Positions 35,281 through 46,480 of a stretch of 64,000 bases of DNA are shown in pieces (position 1 is the first letter of the stretch; every line of letters begins with the position of its first letter). A program made the translations under genes and the position numbers. The stretch is from Mangifera indica (lineage: Eukaryota > Streptophyta > Magnoliopsida > Sapindales > Anacardiaceae): NCBI RefSeq assembly GCF_011075055.1, contig NC_058146.1:15476320-15540319 (forward strand), given 5' to 3'. The notes under the pieces were generated by a model that did no database searches, had not been told where the DNA came from, and was given only the letters and a program-made list of their open reading frames with translations.

Positions 35281-35643
35281 GATCAATCGTCAACTATTCA
35301 GAAGCCAATAACAACTAAAAAAGTGTCAGCATTTGGACATGTGCTATGAAAAGAAAAATAGTTGGTAAGTCCATTCACAGATCCAACAACAGCATAAAAA
35401 AAAAACAGCCTATACTTGAGGACTGTCATTTGGACTCACGATTGGCTGAGGCTTACTTAGAGTTCTTATTGTGGTACTGTCGTGTGTCAAATAATGACAC
35501 TTGATGTGTCTTCCTTAGGGGACCAACTGGAATGACAACATATATGAGCAAACCATGGTGGACGCAAATTGTAACACCAGGGCAATAGTTGGAAAACACG
35601 GTATGCACATTTCCTTTGTATTAGTTCATATTAGTTATCACTT

Positions 35644-37239
35644 TTAACTTATGATAGTATTTATCTGTGTACATAACACATCTATACTTTCATTGGAATA
35701 CTCCGTAAATCCTCCAAAGTGGGCACGCGCCCATCTTTCATACCTAATGTCAGTCAAATAGGCTGCTACAGCGGGATTTACTCGGGTAATTCTACTTATA
35801 GCAGCTTGAAACTCCTTGAGGCGATATGCGTTAGTAGCTTTCCAAAATAATCCTTCAATATGTTTGGGTTTTTTGAACTGCAAATGCATATTACCCTTTA
35901 TATGGTAATTACAAAACCTATGATGGGTATAAGACATTACATTCTCAGTTGACGTAATTATTGAATAATGACGATCAGAAATAATGGCCAAATCTGACAA
36001 ATCACCAATGCACATGCGAAAGTATGTCAAAAAGGGCATCCATATATCTATTCTCTCTTTGTGTCCAATACCGAATGCGAGCGGATAAATTTGATTATTA
36101 CGATCCTTTGTAACAACAATGAAAAGAGATCCAAGATACTTTCCCTTTAAGTGTGAAGCATTAATGCATATCACCGACGATAGAATTGTTGGAACCCTCC
36201 TATTGAACACCTCATACACATGAAGAAAAACTTGAACCTGTTTTCCAGATCGATGTCAATACGTGTCACAGTTCATGGGTTCTAAAGCTCCAAATTATGA
36301 CAATACTCACATAATAGACCAAAAGACTCTTTTGGAGATCCTCATAATGCATTTATTGCATATGTTTTGGCACGCCATGTTTGCGTGTTGGATATGTTGA
36401 TTCTATACCTATCTGTCATGTCTGAAATAATTTCTTTTGGTCGATAAATGCGATTAACGACAAACATTGACTTAAGTATGTTTCCTAACGATTCTACACT
36501 AGTTTGTCTATGTTGCGGCAATATTTGATCTCGTAGATAAGTGTGTGTCTCGTCCATATGTCGTAACACTCAATAGTCTTCATCTTACTCTCGTTGCTCA
36601 TCCCTGCCATTTACATTGTGGGTGTACGCACTTAAGCTTATACCGTACATTATCAGAGTGACCAACCTTCCATTGAATTCATGTCTCTAAGGCATATATT
36701 CAAAATAATGCTTTCAATCCTACCTTCGAGTTATAAAAACCCATTACTTACAAATGGTTGCCCCTTTGTGTTGCTCGATTATTAATACTTGTATTCTCAA
36801 TATCAACAGTAGGCTCATAAACCTATTGAAATAAATTTAGATTATGGATGTTACTTGGATATGCTCCAATATTCATAAAACCATGATGTCTTATGCTACA
36901 TTCAGCCCCTTCATTACAAGCATGACTTTGACTTCTGTCAACAGCTTGGCTCGGAACACCGTACATGTCTTCATCAAACACTAAGAATTCTTCATCGTCA
37001 TCATCCTCATTACCTTCTACTTCATAATCCTCATCCATGTTATTGTCATTATCATCATCAATACCATAATTCCCACCAAACTCTTGAAAACTTTGTGGAT
37101 ATGTCCACTCATTTATCGGATGATTTTTCCTTTCTTTCTCATGAACATCTTCGACTTGTTGATTGTCTCTTCCATCAATCGGACTCTCGATAACATAAAG
37201 TTTTATATTTCCTTGTGAACTTCTTACTACAACCATCAA
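35644..37239 (-). pseudogene. mudrA-like transposase, degenerate
   Basis: Minus-strand blocks in MULE order: an acidic N-terminal part (37239-36823, with MDEDYEVEGNEDDDDEEFLV); a pre-catalytic block (36569-36342, RYRINISNTQTWRAKTYAI, the usual region before the DDE core); and the catalytic core (36219-35644, ASHLKGKYLGSLFIVVTKD, YPLAFGIGHKERIDIWMPFL, LAIISDRHYSI, RFCNYHIKGN). The MULE core normally has Asp in the ID-THLKG context; here it is INASHLKG, so the first catalytic Asp is replaced by Asn. The second Asp (SDRH) remains. Blocks lie in different frames and the C-terminal zinc knuckle was not found. Not expected to be active. Confidence 0.88.
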
Positions 37240-37924
37240 AAACTCCGTCTACAATCTTCTTCGAACCCACATCACCTAGGGAAAATACACGCACATTTGA
37301 CTTACTTCGATCGAGTCTTAGACGATAGCTGATTCTTGCAATGAATCATCCAAAATCAATACTTGTGTCAATACACATCACTCTCTCATTCCCATCAACA
37401 TATCTTGTCACATTATCATCACCTTCAACCTATTGGGCTCCATAGCGAATCTTAAATATAGTTTTTTCCATCTTGACTAAAAATAAACCTAAAAACATAA
37501 AAACTCCAAATTGCACTAGTTTACAATTTTTTCAAATTAAACCCTAAATACAATACCAATGCAACCAAGCTTCATACATACGTATTTATAACATATTAAA
37601 CTATTATATCATCAAGTGATGTATAAATATTGATCAAGGCAAGACAATAAAAAAACGAAAGAAAATGAATGTGGATGATTTTGATGTGAAATCTTTGCAG
37701 CAAATGTTAATTCTTTTAATAAATTCAGCAATTTTCGTCTCTCATTCCCTTATGTCCAAGTTGAATTTTTTATAATGGTTTTCTCACGGATTTTATTGTT
37801 CAATCACGTGTCTTCTCTGATGAAAAATTTATTTTTTCATACTGTAATGATTTCTTCCTCACTTGAACACTGAGAACAAAGAGAGAAAAAGTCATAAAGA
37901 AAAAAAGAAAATCTCAGTATAGAT

Positions 37925-38040
37925 CATGTCAAAAAGAGTATTTTAAAGAAGTAGAGTACTATTTTAGTATATTTATTTAAGCTATGAGATAAGTGACAAA
38001 TATATATACACAGATTAAAATAAAATAAAATTTTCAATTT
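37925..38040 (-). repeat. MULE right terminal inverted repeat
   Basis: Reverse complement of the left end (31876-31990). It lacks the GGG at the outermost position (three T in its place), so the terminus is eroded on this side. Confidence 0.82.
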
Positions 38041-41000
38041 TTTTTTAAATTAAAGAAGGTATGTTTTTGCGGGCCGACTTGCAAAATACCTATAAAAATG
38101 ACACGATTTGTGACTCGCTAGACTTTGTCACTTTACTCATGCACAACTTATCATGACTACATACGATTTTTCTCCAAATTGATTTGACATTGGTGATTAA
38201 GGTCAAATAAAATATCTTAAAACTCCAACTTTTATATCAATTTCAATTTTAATTTTAAATCCAATTCTAATTGAATTTAAATTTCATTTGAAGTAGAAGA
38301 CAATCTCTTTAAATGGCATGAAAGTCTTTGGACTTTTCCACCCTCATTTATTGTCGGATACTGAAAGTCGACGACGCGCCGTACATACGTCTTACCGCCA
38401 TTTATTGCCTTCCCACCACATTTTGACACGTGGGCTGTTTTAAATTCCAGATATTGACCTTGCATATTTTTTCAAAGTCTATTAATTTCCTACACCCCTT
38501 AATTTGAAAAAGTACATTAAAGTCCTGTAATTTTGAAAAACTGAGTACCCCTTTACTCTCATCTAAATTAATTAAAATTGACTATTTTTTATGCATGTAA
38601 TTTTTTTTTAGATTATATATTATATGGACAAACCTTTGGTTACCAAAAAAAACAAAACTCAGTTTAATACAAAATTTATTCTTATCACTTATCTTAATAA
38701 CCTTAGATTTACAAATATTTTTTAATCTAACATTTCATTTAAAATTCAATCAACAAGAAATATGATTATGAATTGACAAAAATTATTTATTAGGTATAAT
38801 AAGCCATGATTAGTTTGGTAAAATTATTTATTTTGTCAAAAATAATAAATTTTGCATAGATAAAAATTTAGATATAAAGAATTTTATAGATACAATCACA
38901 TAAATATTCATCATAAATTTTAGAGTCGAATTTTTTTTTTATAAAACGTATATTTCTTGATTGTATGTGTATAATTCCTAAACTATTTATTAATATAGCT
39001 TAACTTTAATAAAAATATAGACTTTATTAAATTATTATTAATAATACATTAATACTTTTAGAATTTGGATTATAAAAGTAAAAACCATGAGGAAAAATTG
39101 AGGGGTTTAAAGAGAATTTTTAAAAGATTAGTTGAATAAAAGAAAGTATGATGATGAGGTGGCAGTGATGTCATTCATTTCTAGCCAAACACTTTTGGTC
39201 CGTCACAGGATTTTGTATTAGTTAGACTTGACAATCCCATCAAATATCCACAATGTTTTGGGTCGGGTGAATTTGATAAATTCGATACATTATCTATTCA
39301 AGTTCCATTACAATTTTCAATTGAAAATTTGTGATAAATTTGGTTAGGATTATGATTTAAACTTCAATGACTTAAACATGTTTAAGTTATCGAATTAAAT
39401 AAATTCAAAATTAAATTAAGTTAACCTTATGATAATATCAACATAAATGAAATCTTTTTTAAAACTTTTATTATGTTATATTAATGTTATCGATTCACTC
39501 AATCAATCGATGCCAATCTAACTATTAATTTATTAATACACCTATAAATAATGTTATATATATCTATTTTAGACATATAAATAAATATATATTTATATAT
39601 ATTATTATATGATTAAATATTATTTTATTTTTAATTCAAAATTATTCGATTACATAATTATATATATCAAATATATATTTATTTGTATATTAAAATTAAA
39701 TACATATAATTTTATTATTCACTTGTTTGATGTGAATAATTTAAACCTAATTAATTGGAGAAATGACTCATAGCTAACATGAAAAAGCTTAAAAAACCTC
39801 TTCTCCTTTCATAAGAGTCAAGCAACCAAAAACGTTTCATCGAAGTTTCAACAATTTTAGGTCTATTTTTTTTAATTACAATCTAGATGTCTTATTTATT
39901 TTGTTATTAAAGATTGTCAAATAATTAATAATTTGAATTTATAGTTATATGTTTCCGTCATGGTGGATGAATATTCGTGGGACTCGCAATCTTCTTTATT
40001 ATGTTAAATGTAATTGATTAATTTTTAAAATTAAATTAAAAAATATGATAAAATTTTAATATTTTATTATTATTATTAATTAAATAATATTTTTAAATTT
40101 ATTATTAACATTTGATTTTAATAAAAATTAAATGATAGATAAATATTAACATGATTAAAAGTTAGTAAAAGTCACTTTGATAATAAATTGTCAAAATAAG
40201 TCTCCCATGAAAATAAGTTTTGGCCAATTTATTTTACACGTGACAATTTCTTTGTTTAAGTTTTTTTAATTGAAAACAGTCCAATAGGAAAGCCTTTCTT
40301 ATATCTTATACAAATAAATATAAATTATGATAAAATTATATAAATTTATAATATGTATAAATGATAATATATTATTATTTGTTAAATAATTCGAAATCAA
40401 GAATAAGAGTAGTGTTATGTATATAATTTTTGTGTATAATTTTATACACAAATAATAATATATCATCATATGATTAGATAGTTTAAAATTAAATAAAAAT
40501 AATATTCAATCACAAAATAATACATCATTATTTATGTACAAAGATATGCATAAAAGTTGTGCATATAGTTTTATCCCAATAATAAAATAATTAATAATAT
40601 TATATATACAAATAAATTATATAAATTGATATTATAACACACCATTGGATGATTTTGAAGTGAATGAAGAAATGAACAATCATATCACCCAATCACACCA
40701 CTTTAGTTTTTATAAATAAGTTTATACAATTTATTTATGTACATAATTTTATTATAAAATAATATACACTCATATAATAATATTTCAACATTAATACATA
40801 AATTAATATTAATCCATATGGTGAAATTATAACTTAAGTAGTCAAAACTAGACTATTTTACATGTAAAATTACATTTAAAATGGTTTGATTTAACTAAAT
40901 ATCGCACATTAAGTTTGATTTTGATCGTACAAGTACGTCAACATATGGTTGGACTCATATAAAAAATGTATGATTTGTTCGTTTTGGTAAAATTGTATCT

Positions 41001-41769
41001 TTTTTGTGTGATTCCGGTCAACAAATCTAATTAAATTATCAACATCTTAAGAGAATAATATAATATTTTTATAAAGGTGAAATATTTAGGAATAATATAA
41101 AAAATAATATTATATAGTTTTTATATATAATTTTAATATATAAATTATATATCATTATGTGATTAAGTATTATTTTATTTTAATATATAAATGATATATC
41201 ATTACGTATAATTTTATTGACATAAAATTTTACCTCTTTAACATTATATTCGAACTCTCTTCCAATAATAAATTTGAGTTTTGAGTGATATTTTATTGTT
41301 TTTTAAATTGACTAATTTGATTGATTAAATCGTATAATTCAATATGATTTATATATAAATATTAACTTATTTTAGATTTAGGTTAAATTCAATAAAGCTG
41401 TTGAAATAGAAGTCCTGTCTGCAAGCTAAATTAAAAAGACAAAAAGAGCCGGTTGAGAACTCGACAGCGATGGCCCACCATTTGGCTGAATTCAAAGTGC
41501 GAAAACACATCAACAGTGGAAGAAGAGTCATACCCTTTAAGGAAAAGTCAGATATGGACCCAAAAATGGGGCCTGGAATGGAGCCCAAGAGGGTCCGTTG
41601 TTCATACGCGTATTTGTTTTCTTCCTATTTGTTTCAAACAGCTTGCAAGTTGCAACTTTTATTAAAATGACACACATGTCTTGCCCTCTTGCCATTATTT
41701 CATACAACAATCCATTTTCGTCCCTTTAATAATATCACAACAACCTGCAACTTTCTTTCTCTAAAAAAT
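38041..41769 (+). repeat. Unit block R, copy 3 and NLR-B upstream region
   Basis: Starts with the right TTTTTTAAA duplication (38041-38049) and runs through the shared landmarks to the NLR-B start codon. The last ~370 bases (41400-41769) are conserved with those before NLR-C (58740-59109), including GTTGAAATAGAAGT, CCCACCATTTGGCTGAATTC and ACAATCCATTTTCGTCCC. The final A-rich leader before the ATG is CTTTCTTTCTCTAAAAAAT. A promoter is presumably here; I do not call a TATA box with confidence. Confidence 0.65.
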
Positions 41770-44376
41770 ATGGCAGAAACAATTGTCTCTGTTATTGCTG
41801 GGGAACTTTTGAGTAAGGTGATGTCCCTTACTTCCAATGAAGTCTCCTTCGGATGGGGTGTCAAGAATGATGTACAAGAGCTTGCTGACACCTTAACCAC
41901 CATCAAAGCTGTTCTCTTAGATGCTGAGGAGAAACAAACCCAAAATGAGAAGCTGAGAGTTTGGCTGGAAAAGCTTAAAGAGGTTTGCTATGATGTTGAA
42001 GATGTTTTGGATGAAATTGAGGTGAAAGATTTGTGTAAGCAAGTGATGAATGGTCAAAGCATTTCAAGAAAGGTATGCCACTTTTTTTCATCTTCAAATC
42101 CAATCGTTTTCCGTTTTAAGTTGGCCCATAAAATTAAGGAGATTAACAAAAGATTGGCAAAAATAGCTGCTGAAAAGAATGATTTTAATCTCAATGAGAA
42201 AATTTATAGCAATAATATTTTAGGTTGGCAGAGAGAAACCCACTCTTTTGTGCGTGTTTCAAATGTTATTGGTAGAGATAAAGACAAAGAGGAGGTTGTG
42301 AAAATTTTATTGTGTCCAAGTGATGGTCATGAAAATGTTTCTGTTATTTCTATTGTTGGAATTGGAGGTTTAGAAAAAACCACACTTGCTAAATTGGTGT
42401 ATAATGATGAAAAAGTAAGTGATTATTTTAAGTTAAAAATGTGGATTTGTGTGTCGGATGAATTTAATCTAAAAAGGCTTTTGATTGACATTATCAATTC
42501 TGCGATTGGGCAAAAATATAATCACCTGAGTATGGACCAATTGTAAACAATCCTACGTGATATTATAAGAGATAAAAAATATTTGTTAGTCTTGGATGAT
42601 GTTTGGAATGAAAACTATGAGTTGTGGTATGATTTAAGAAATTTACTAATGGAGTGTGTTAATGGAAGTAAACTCATAGTAACTACACGTAATGATCATG
42701 TTGCCTCGATTATGGGATCTGTATCTACATATAAGTTAAAAGGACTTTCTCTTAATCAATGTTTGTCAGTGTTTGTTAAATATGCATTTAAAGAAGGTCA
42801 CAAAAAACAACATCCCAACCTTATAGAGATTGGAAAAGAAATTGTAAAAAAATGTTGAGGTATTCCATTAGCAATAAGAGCCTTAGGAAGTCTTCTTTAT
42901 TCCTCAACTTTTGAACAAGATTGGATAAATGTGAGGGATACTGAGATATGGAAGTTAGATCAAAAGGATAATAGCATTTTACATGCTCTAAGAATAAGTT
43001 ATAATCATTTGTCGTCTCCTTTGAAACAATGTTTTGTCTTTTGCTCTATATTTCCAAAAGACTTCACATTTTGTAACTCTATCTTGATTAAGTTTTGGAT
43101 GGCCAATGGGCTTCTCAAAGTCCACAATGGAAATGAAGATTTGGAAACTATTGGCATGCAATATATAAAAGAATTAATGTGAAGATCTTTCTTTCAAGAT
43201 ATTCAAGATTTTGAAAATGGTGTCTATTCATTTAAAATTCATGATCTAATGCATGATGTTGCCACATTATTGTTCCAAAATGAGGGCTTAATAGTGAAAA
43301 GGAGTAACCAAATTGCTGCCACAACTTCTTATCGACATTTATTATTTCATCATTTGGATGCAAGTCAACTAAAGGCTCTAAGCTTTTTACCTAACCTGGG
43401 TAATTTAAGAAGCATTATGTTTTTTCAACATGTTGAAGAAAATATCATTATTAGCCAATCATTTTTAGAATTAATTGTCTCAAGATTTAAGTTTTTGCGG
43501 ACATTACATTTTTCTAACTTAGGTATTGAAACAGTGCCTAAAAGAATTGATAATCTGAAGCATTTGAGATATTTGAGTCTACCATGTAACCCGAAAATAA
43601 AAAGACTCCCAAATTCTGTTTATAAGTTACAAAGTTTGCAATTTTTATCGCTGTTTGATTGCGAGAAACTAGAAGGGTTAAGCGAAGATGTTAAGCACTT
43701 AATTAGTCTCAAAGTGTTATACTTAACCACAGTGCAAAAGCATCTACCAAATAATGGAATTGGCTGCTTGAATTCTCTTCGATTTTTATTTATTTACAAT
43801 TGCAGCAAATTAGAATATTTGTCTGAAGATATTGGTCGCCTGAGAGCCCTTCGAAGACTATACATTTACAAATGTCCAGGTCTTATCTCATTACCACGTG
43901 GTGTAAGAAGCCTAAGCTCATTAGAAGAACTTCGTTTGAAAGATTGTGTAAGGCTTAATCTTGATTTGAGCATAGGATCAGATGAGCAACACAATCATGA
44001 AGAACTTAATAGTACAGGGCCTCCCCTTCGATTGCTTGAAATCGGTAATTTACCACAATTGGTGAAATTGCCGCAATGGCTTCTTCGCTGTTCGACAAAC
44101 ACGCTGCAAACCTTGCGTATTGGTAATTGTTCCAACTTGAAGGCACTACCAGAGTCAATGCAAAAACTTCAAGCTCTTCGGGTTTGGAATTGTCCTGAAT
44201 TGTCATCTCTACCCAAGGATATCAATCATCTCATCGCTTTGAGAGAACTAATAATTGAAGACTGTCGTCAACTGACGGAAAGATGCAAACCAGAAGCAGG
44301 TGAAGATTGGCCCAAGATTGCTCATATCCCGAACATTAAACTTGACGGAGAGATTATCAAGTCAACCGAAAATTAG
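41770..44376 (+). pseudogene. CC-NB-ARC-LRR resistance protein, RGA type (NLR-B), three nonsense codons
   Basis: One exon, one frame from ATG 41770 to TAG 44374-44376 (868 codons). Residues 1-150 are a coiled-coil N-terminus (MAETIVSVIAGELLSKV, EDVLDEIE). NB-ARC follows: P-loop at 197-205 reads GIGGLEKTT, with Glu202 where Gly is invariant; kinase-2 LLVLDDVW at about 272-279; RNBS-B SKLIVTTRN; GIPLAIRALGSLL; RNBS-D CFVFCSIFPKDF; MHD at codon 494. LRRs fill the rest, ending KPEAGEDWPKIAHIPNIKLD. In-frame stops: TAA 42544-42546 (codon 259; NLR-C has CAG), TGA 42856-42858 (codon 363; NLR-C AAA) and TGA 43180-43182 (codon 471; NLR-C TGG). No frameshift. An intact gene of this class would be a cytosolic immune sensor. 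The first stop would leave a CC plus P-loop fragment only. Confidence 0.93.
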
Positions 44377-45185
44377 GTATGACCAATCCATATCTCTTCT
44401 TCTTAATCAGTTAGTAGGCAAATATTCTTGACATATTTATTTGTTTCAAGTCAAAATTTTTGGTAACAATTTGATTGGTTTATCTTCAGATATGAATTTC
44501 AAAATTTGAACAGCTACAAAACTTAACTTCTTTGTTTCTCCTTCCTTTCTTTAACTTTGTTATTTTCTATGTATGCAGGGGAAACTTGAATCAAATGTAT
44601 GATTTTAATCTCAATAAATTCTTCAATTCCCATGAATTATGAACGCTAATTCAACCAATTGACTGGAGGATTTATCCATTTTACTTCTTCTATGTATTAA
44701 GCATTGGTGTTCGATCTACACCTTCATGTTTTTTCAGGTACAAATCATTTAGTTTTTAGATTATACAATTTTAAAGATTGTTGGGTGTTTTGTTTTTATG
44801 TACTTTATTAATTTTCCACTCACCTTAATTGTGAACATGTATTGTAGGACTGAGGGAGATTAAGCCAAATGGTGCAGTTAGTAAAGCATATCTTCCTCTG
44901 GTCTGATTCAGAATTTCAGTGTTTACAATTATAATTCAGCGTTCGATCCATAATGTGATTTTTTCAAATAAATGTTCATGAATGTATAGAGTTTTTTTTA
45001 TGTATGTTTTATTACTTTTGCGGAAATGAACAATAAGTACACTCTAAGTTTATTCCAATAAAGTTTCAGATTTTATTTCTTATTAAAAATAAAAAACATT
45101 AGTTGTTAAAATTCTGTTCTGCCAAAGAGAAGATTGCAGGGTGTTGGTGTTTGAGATGCAAAACAACATCTTCAATTTTTATGGA
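44377..45185 (+). repeat. Unit spacer after NLR-B
   Basis: Matches 14912-15710 and 24780-25140. It ends with RLK-type sequence GTGTTTGAGATGCAAAACAACATCTT that fuses to the truncated LRR. No gene supported. Confidence 0.6.
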
Positions 45186-45665
45186 TTCACAAGTGCGGCA
45201 ATTTAGAATATTTGTGTGAAGATATTGGTTGCCTGAGAGCCCTTCAAAAACTTTGGATTTTTGAATGTCCAAGTTTAATCTCATTACCACATGGTGTAAG
45301 AAACTTAAGCTCATTAGAAAAACTTCGGTTGAAAGATTGTGAAAGGCTTAATCTAAATTTGAGCACAGGATCAGATAAGCAAGACACAGGACCTCCTCTG
45401 CGATTGATTCAAATTCATGATTTACCACAACTGGTGAAATTGCCGCAATGGCTTCTTCAGTGTTCGACTAACACTTTGGGATAACTATTCATTCATGGCT
45501 GTCTAGAATTGTCATCTCTACCAGAGGATATGAATCGTCTCAACTCTTTTAGGGAACTAATAATTAAAGGCTGCCCTAAACTGAGGGAATGATGCAAACC
45601 AGAAACAGGTGAAAATTGGTCCACGATTGCTCATATCCCAAACATTCAACTTGACGGAACACTGA
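45186..45665 (+). pseudogene. NLR truncated LRR tail (secondary copy, unit B)
   Basis: Same block as 25141-25588: NLEYLCEDIGCLRALQKLWI, CPSLISLPHGVRNLSSLEKL, RLNLNLSTGSDKQDTGPPLR, LPQLVKLPQWLLQCSTNTLG, then TAA at 45482-45484, and in the same frame beyond it FIHGCLELSSLPEDMNRLNS and NIQLDG. It begins in mid-repeat with no start codon in the LRR register and no NB domain. Two other stops (TAG and TGA) lie in the last 120 bases. Confidence 0.8.
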
Positions 45666-46480
45666 TCCTATTCTTCTTCTTCTTCATTTGGTTTAAAATC
45701 TGTACTATTACAAAACTGATCCTATTCTTTGTTTCATATGTATGCAGGGAAAACTTGAATTAGATGTATGAGTTTTCAATCTCATAATTAAATTCTTCCA
45801 TTTCCATTGAAATAGCCTAATTTGGAACACTAATTCCACTGAATGACAGGAGGGGTTATTCATTTTAGTTCTTCAATGTATTAAGCATTGGTGTGGAATC
45901 TATTGTCTTCATGTTTTTCAGGTACAAATTATTTGGTTTTTAGGTAGTACAAAACGTTGGGTTTCTTAAATATTTTCTTATTTTTCTACTCACCTTAAAA
46001 TTGGCCTCATTTGTAAATATATATTGTAGGACTCATGGAGATTCAACCGAATGGGGCAGTTAGTAAAGCATATATTCCTCTATAATTTGATTCAGAATAT
46101 AACTTCTCATGATGTGATTTGTTTAAATAAATGTTTGTGAATGTACAGAGTTTCATGTTTATGTTTTAATTTTTTTTTGGCAACACATATTTATTCCAAT
46201 AAAGTTTCAGATTTTATTTCTATTTATGTTTCGATTATCACAGTTATATTTAAATTCTCTGGTTAAATTTTAGAGCCTTGCAGACCCTTGACCATGAAAT
46301 TCTAAAAAATAACTTGAAGTCAAACATTGTTTTTATTGTATGTGTAGATTAAAGAAAGAAACCAGATTGGGGATCCATAATATCTTAGTTTTAACATCTG
46401 GGATCCTAAATTTTCTTTTTAAAAGGAGAAAAGAAAAAATAGTTGTTGAAATTCTGTTCTGTGAAGGATTAGATTATAGG
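45666..46480 (+). repeat. Unit spacer
   Basis: Same spacer as 25589-26515 and 62010-62930. No gene supported. Confidence 0.55.

Larger units (their letters stand above)
31876..38040. mobile_element. Mutator-like element (MULE), 6.2 kb, autonomous-type but decayed
   Basis: Terminal inverted repeats of about 115 bases: the left end (GGGAAATTGAAATTTTTACC, then TTATTTTAATCCGTATATAC and CACTTATCTCAAAGCTTAAA) is matched by the reverse complement of the right end (AAATTGAAAATTTTATTTTA, TTTTAATCTGTGTATATATA, CACTTATCTCATAGCTTAAA). The flanks are a 9-base TTTTTTAAA duplication, the length typical of Mutator elements. Inside are a mudrA-like transposase on the minus strand and a DUF1985-type gene on the plus strand, converging near 35620. 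Both are interrupted, so the element is probably immobile. It is present only in the B unit; the homologous site in M1 is uninterrupted. Confidence 0.88.

Noticed and set aside
41453..41670. Small frames just upstream of NLR-B (and 58793-59002 upstream of NLR-C) that are conserved between copies; possible upstream ORFs.
   Set aside because: Conservation is explained by recent duplication; the frames differ in extent and composition between copies, so a uORF role is not supported.
41689..41769. In-frame extension of NLR-B upstream of the ATG.
   Set aside because: It starts at TTG, not ATG; the MAETIVSV start at 41770 matches the family.
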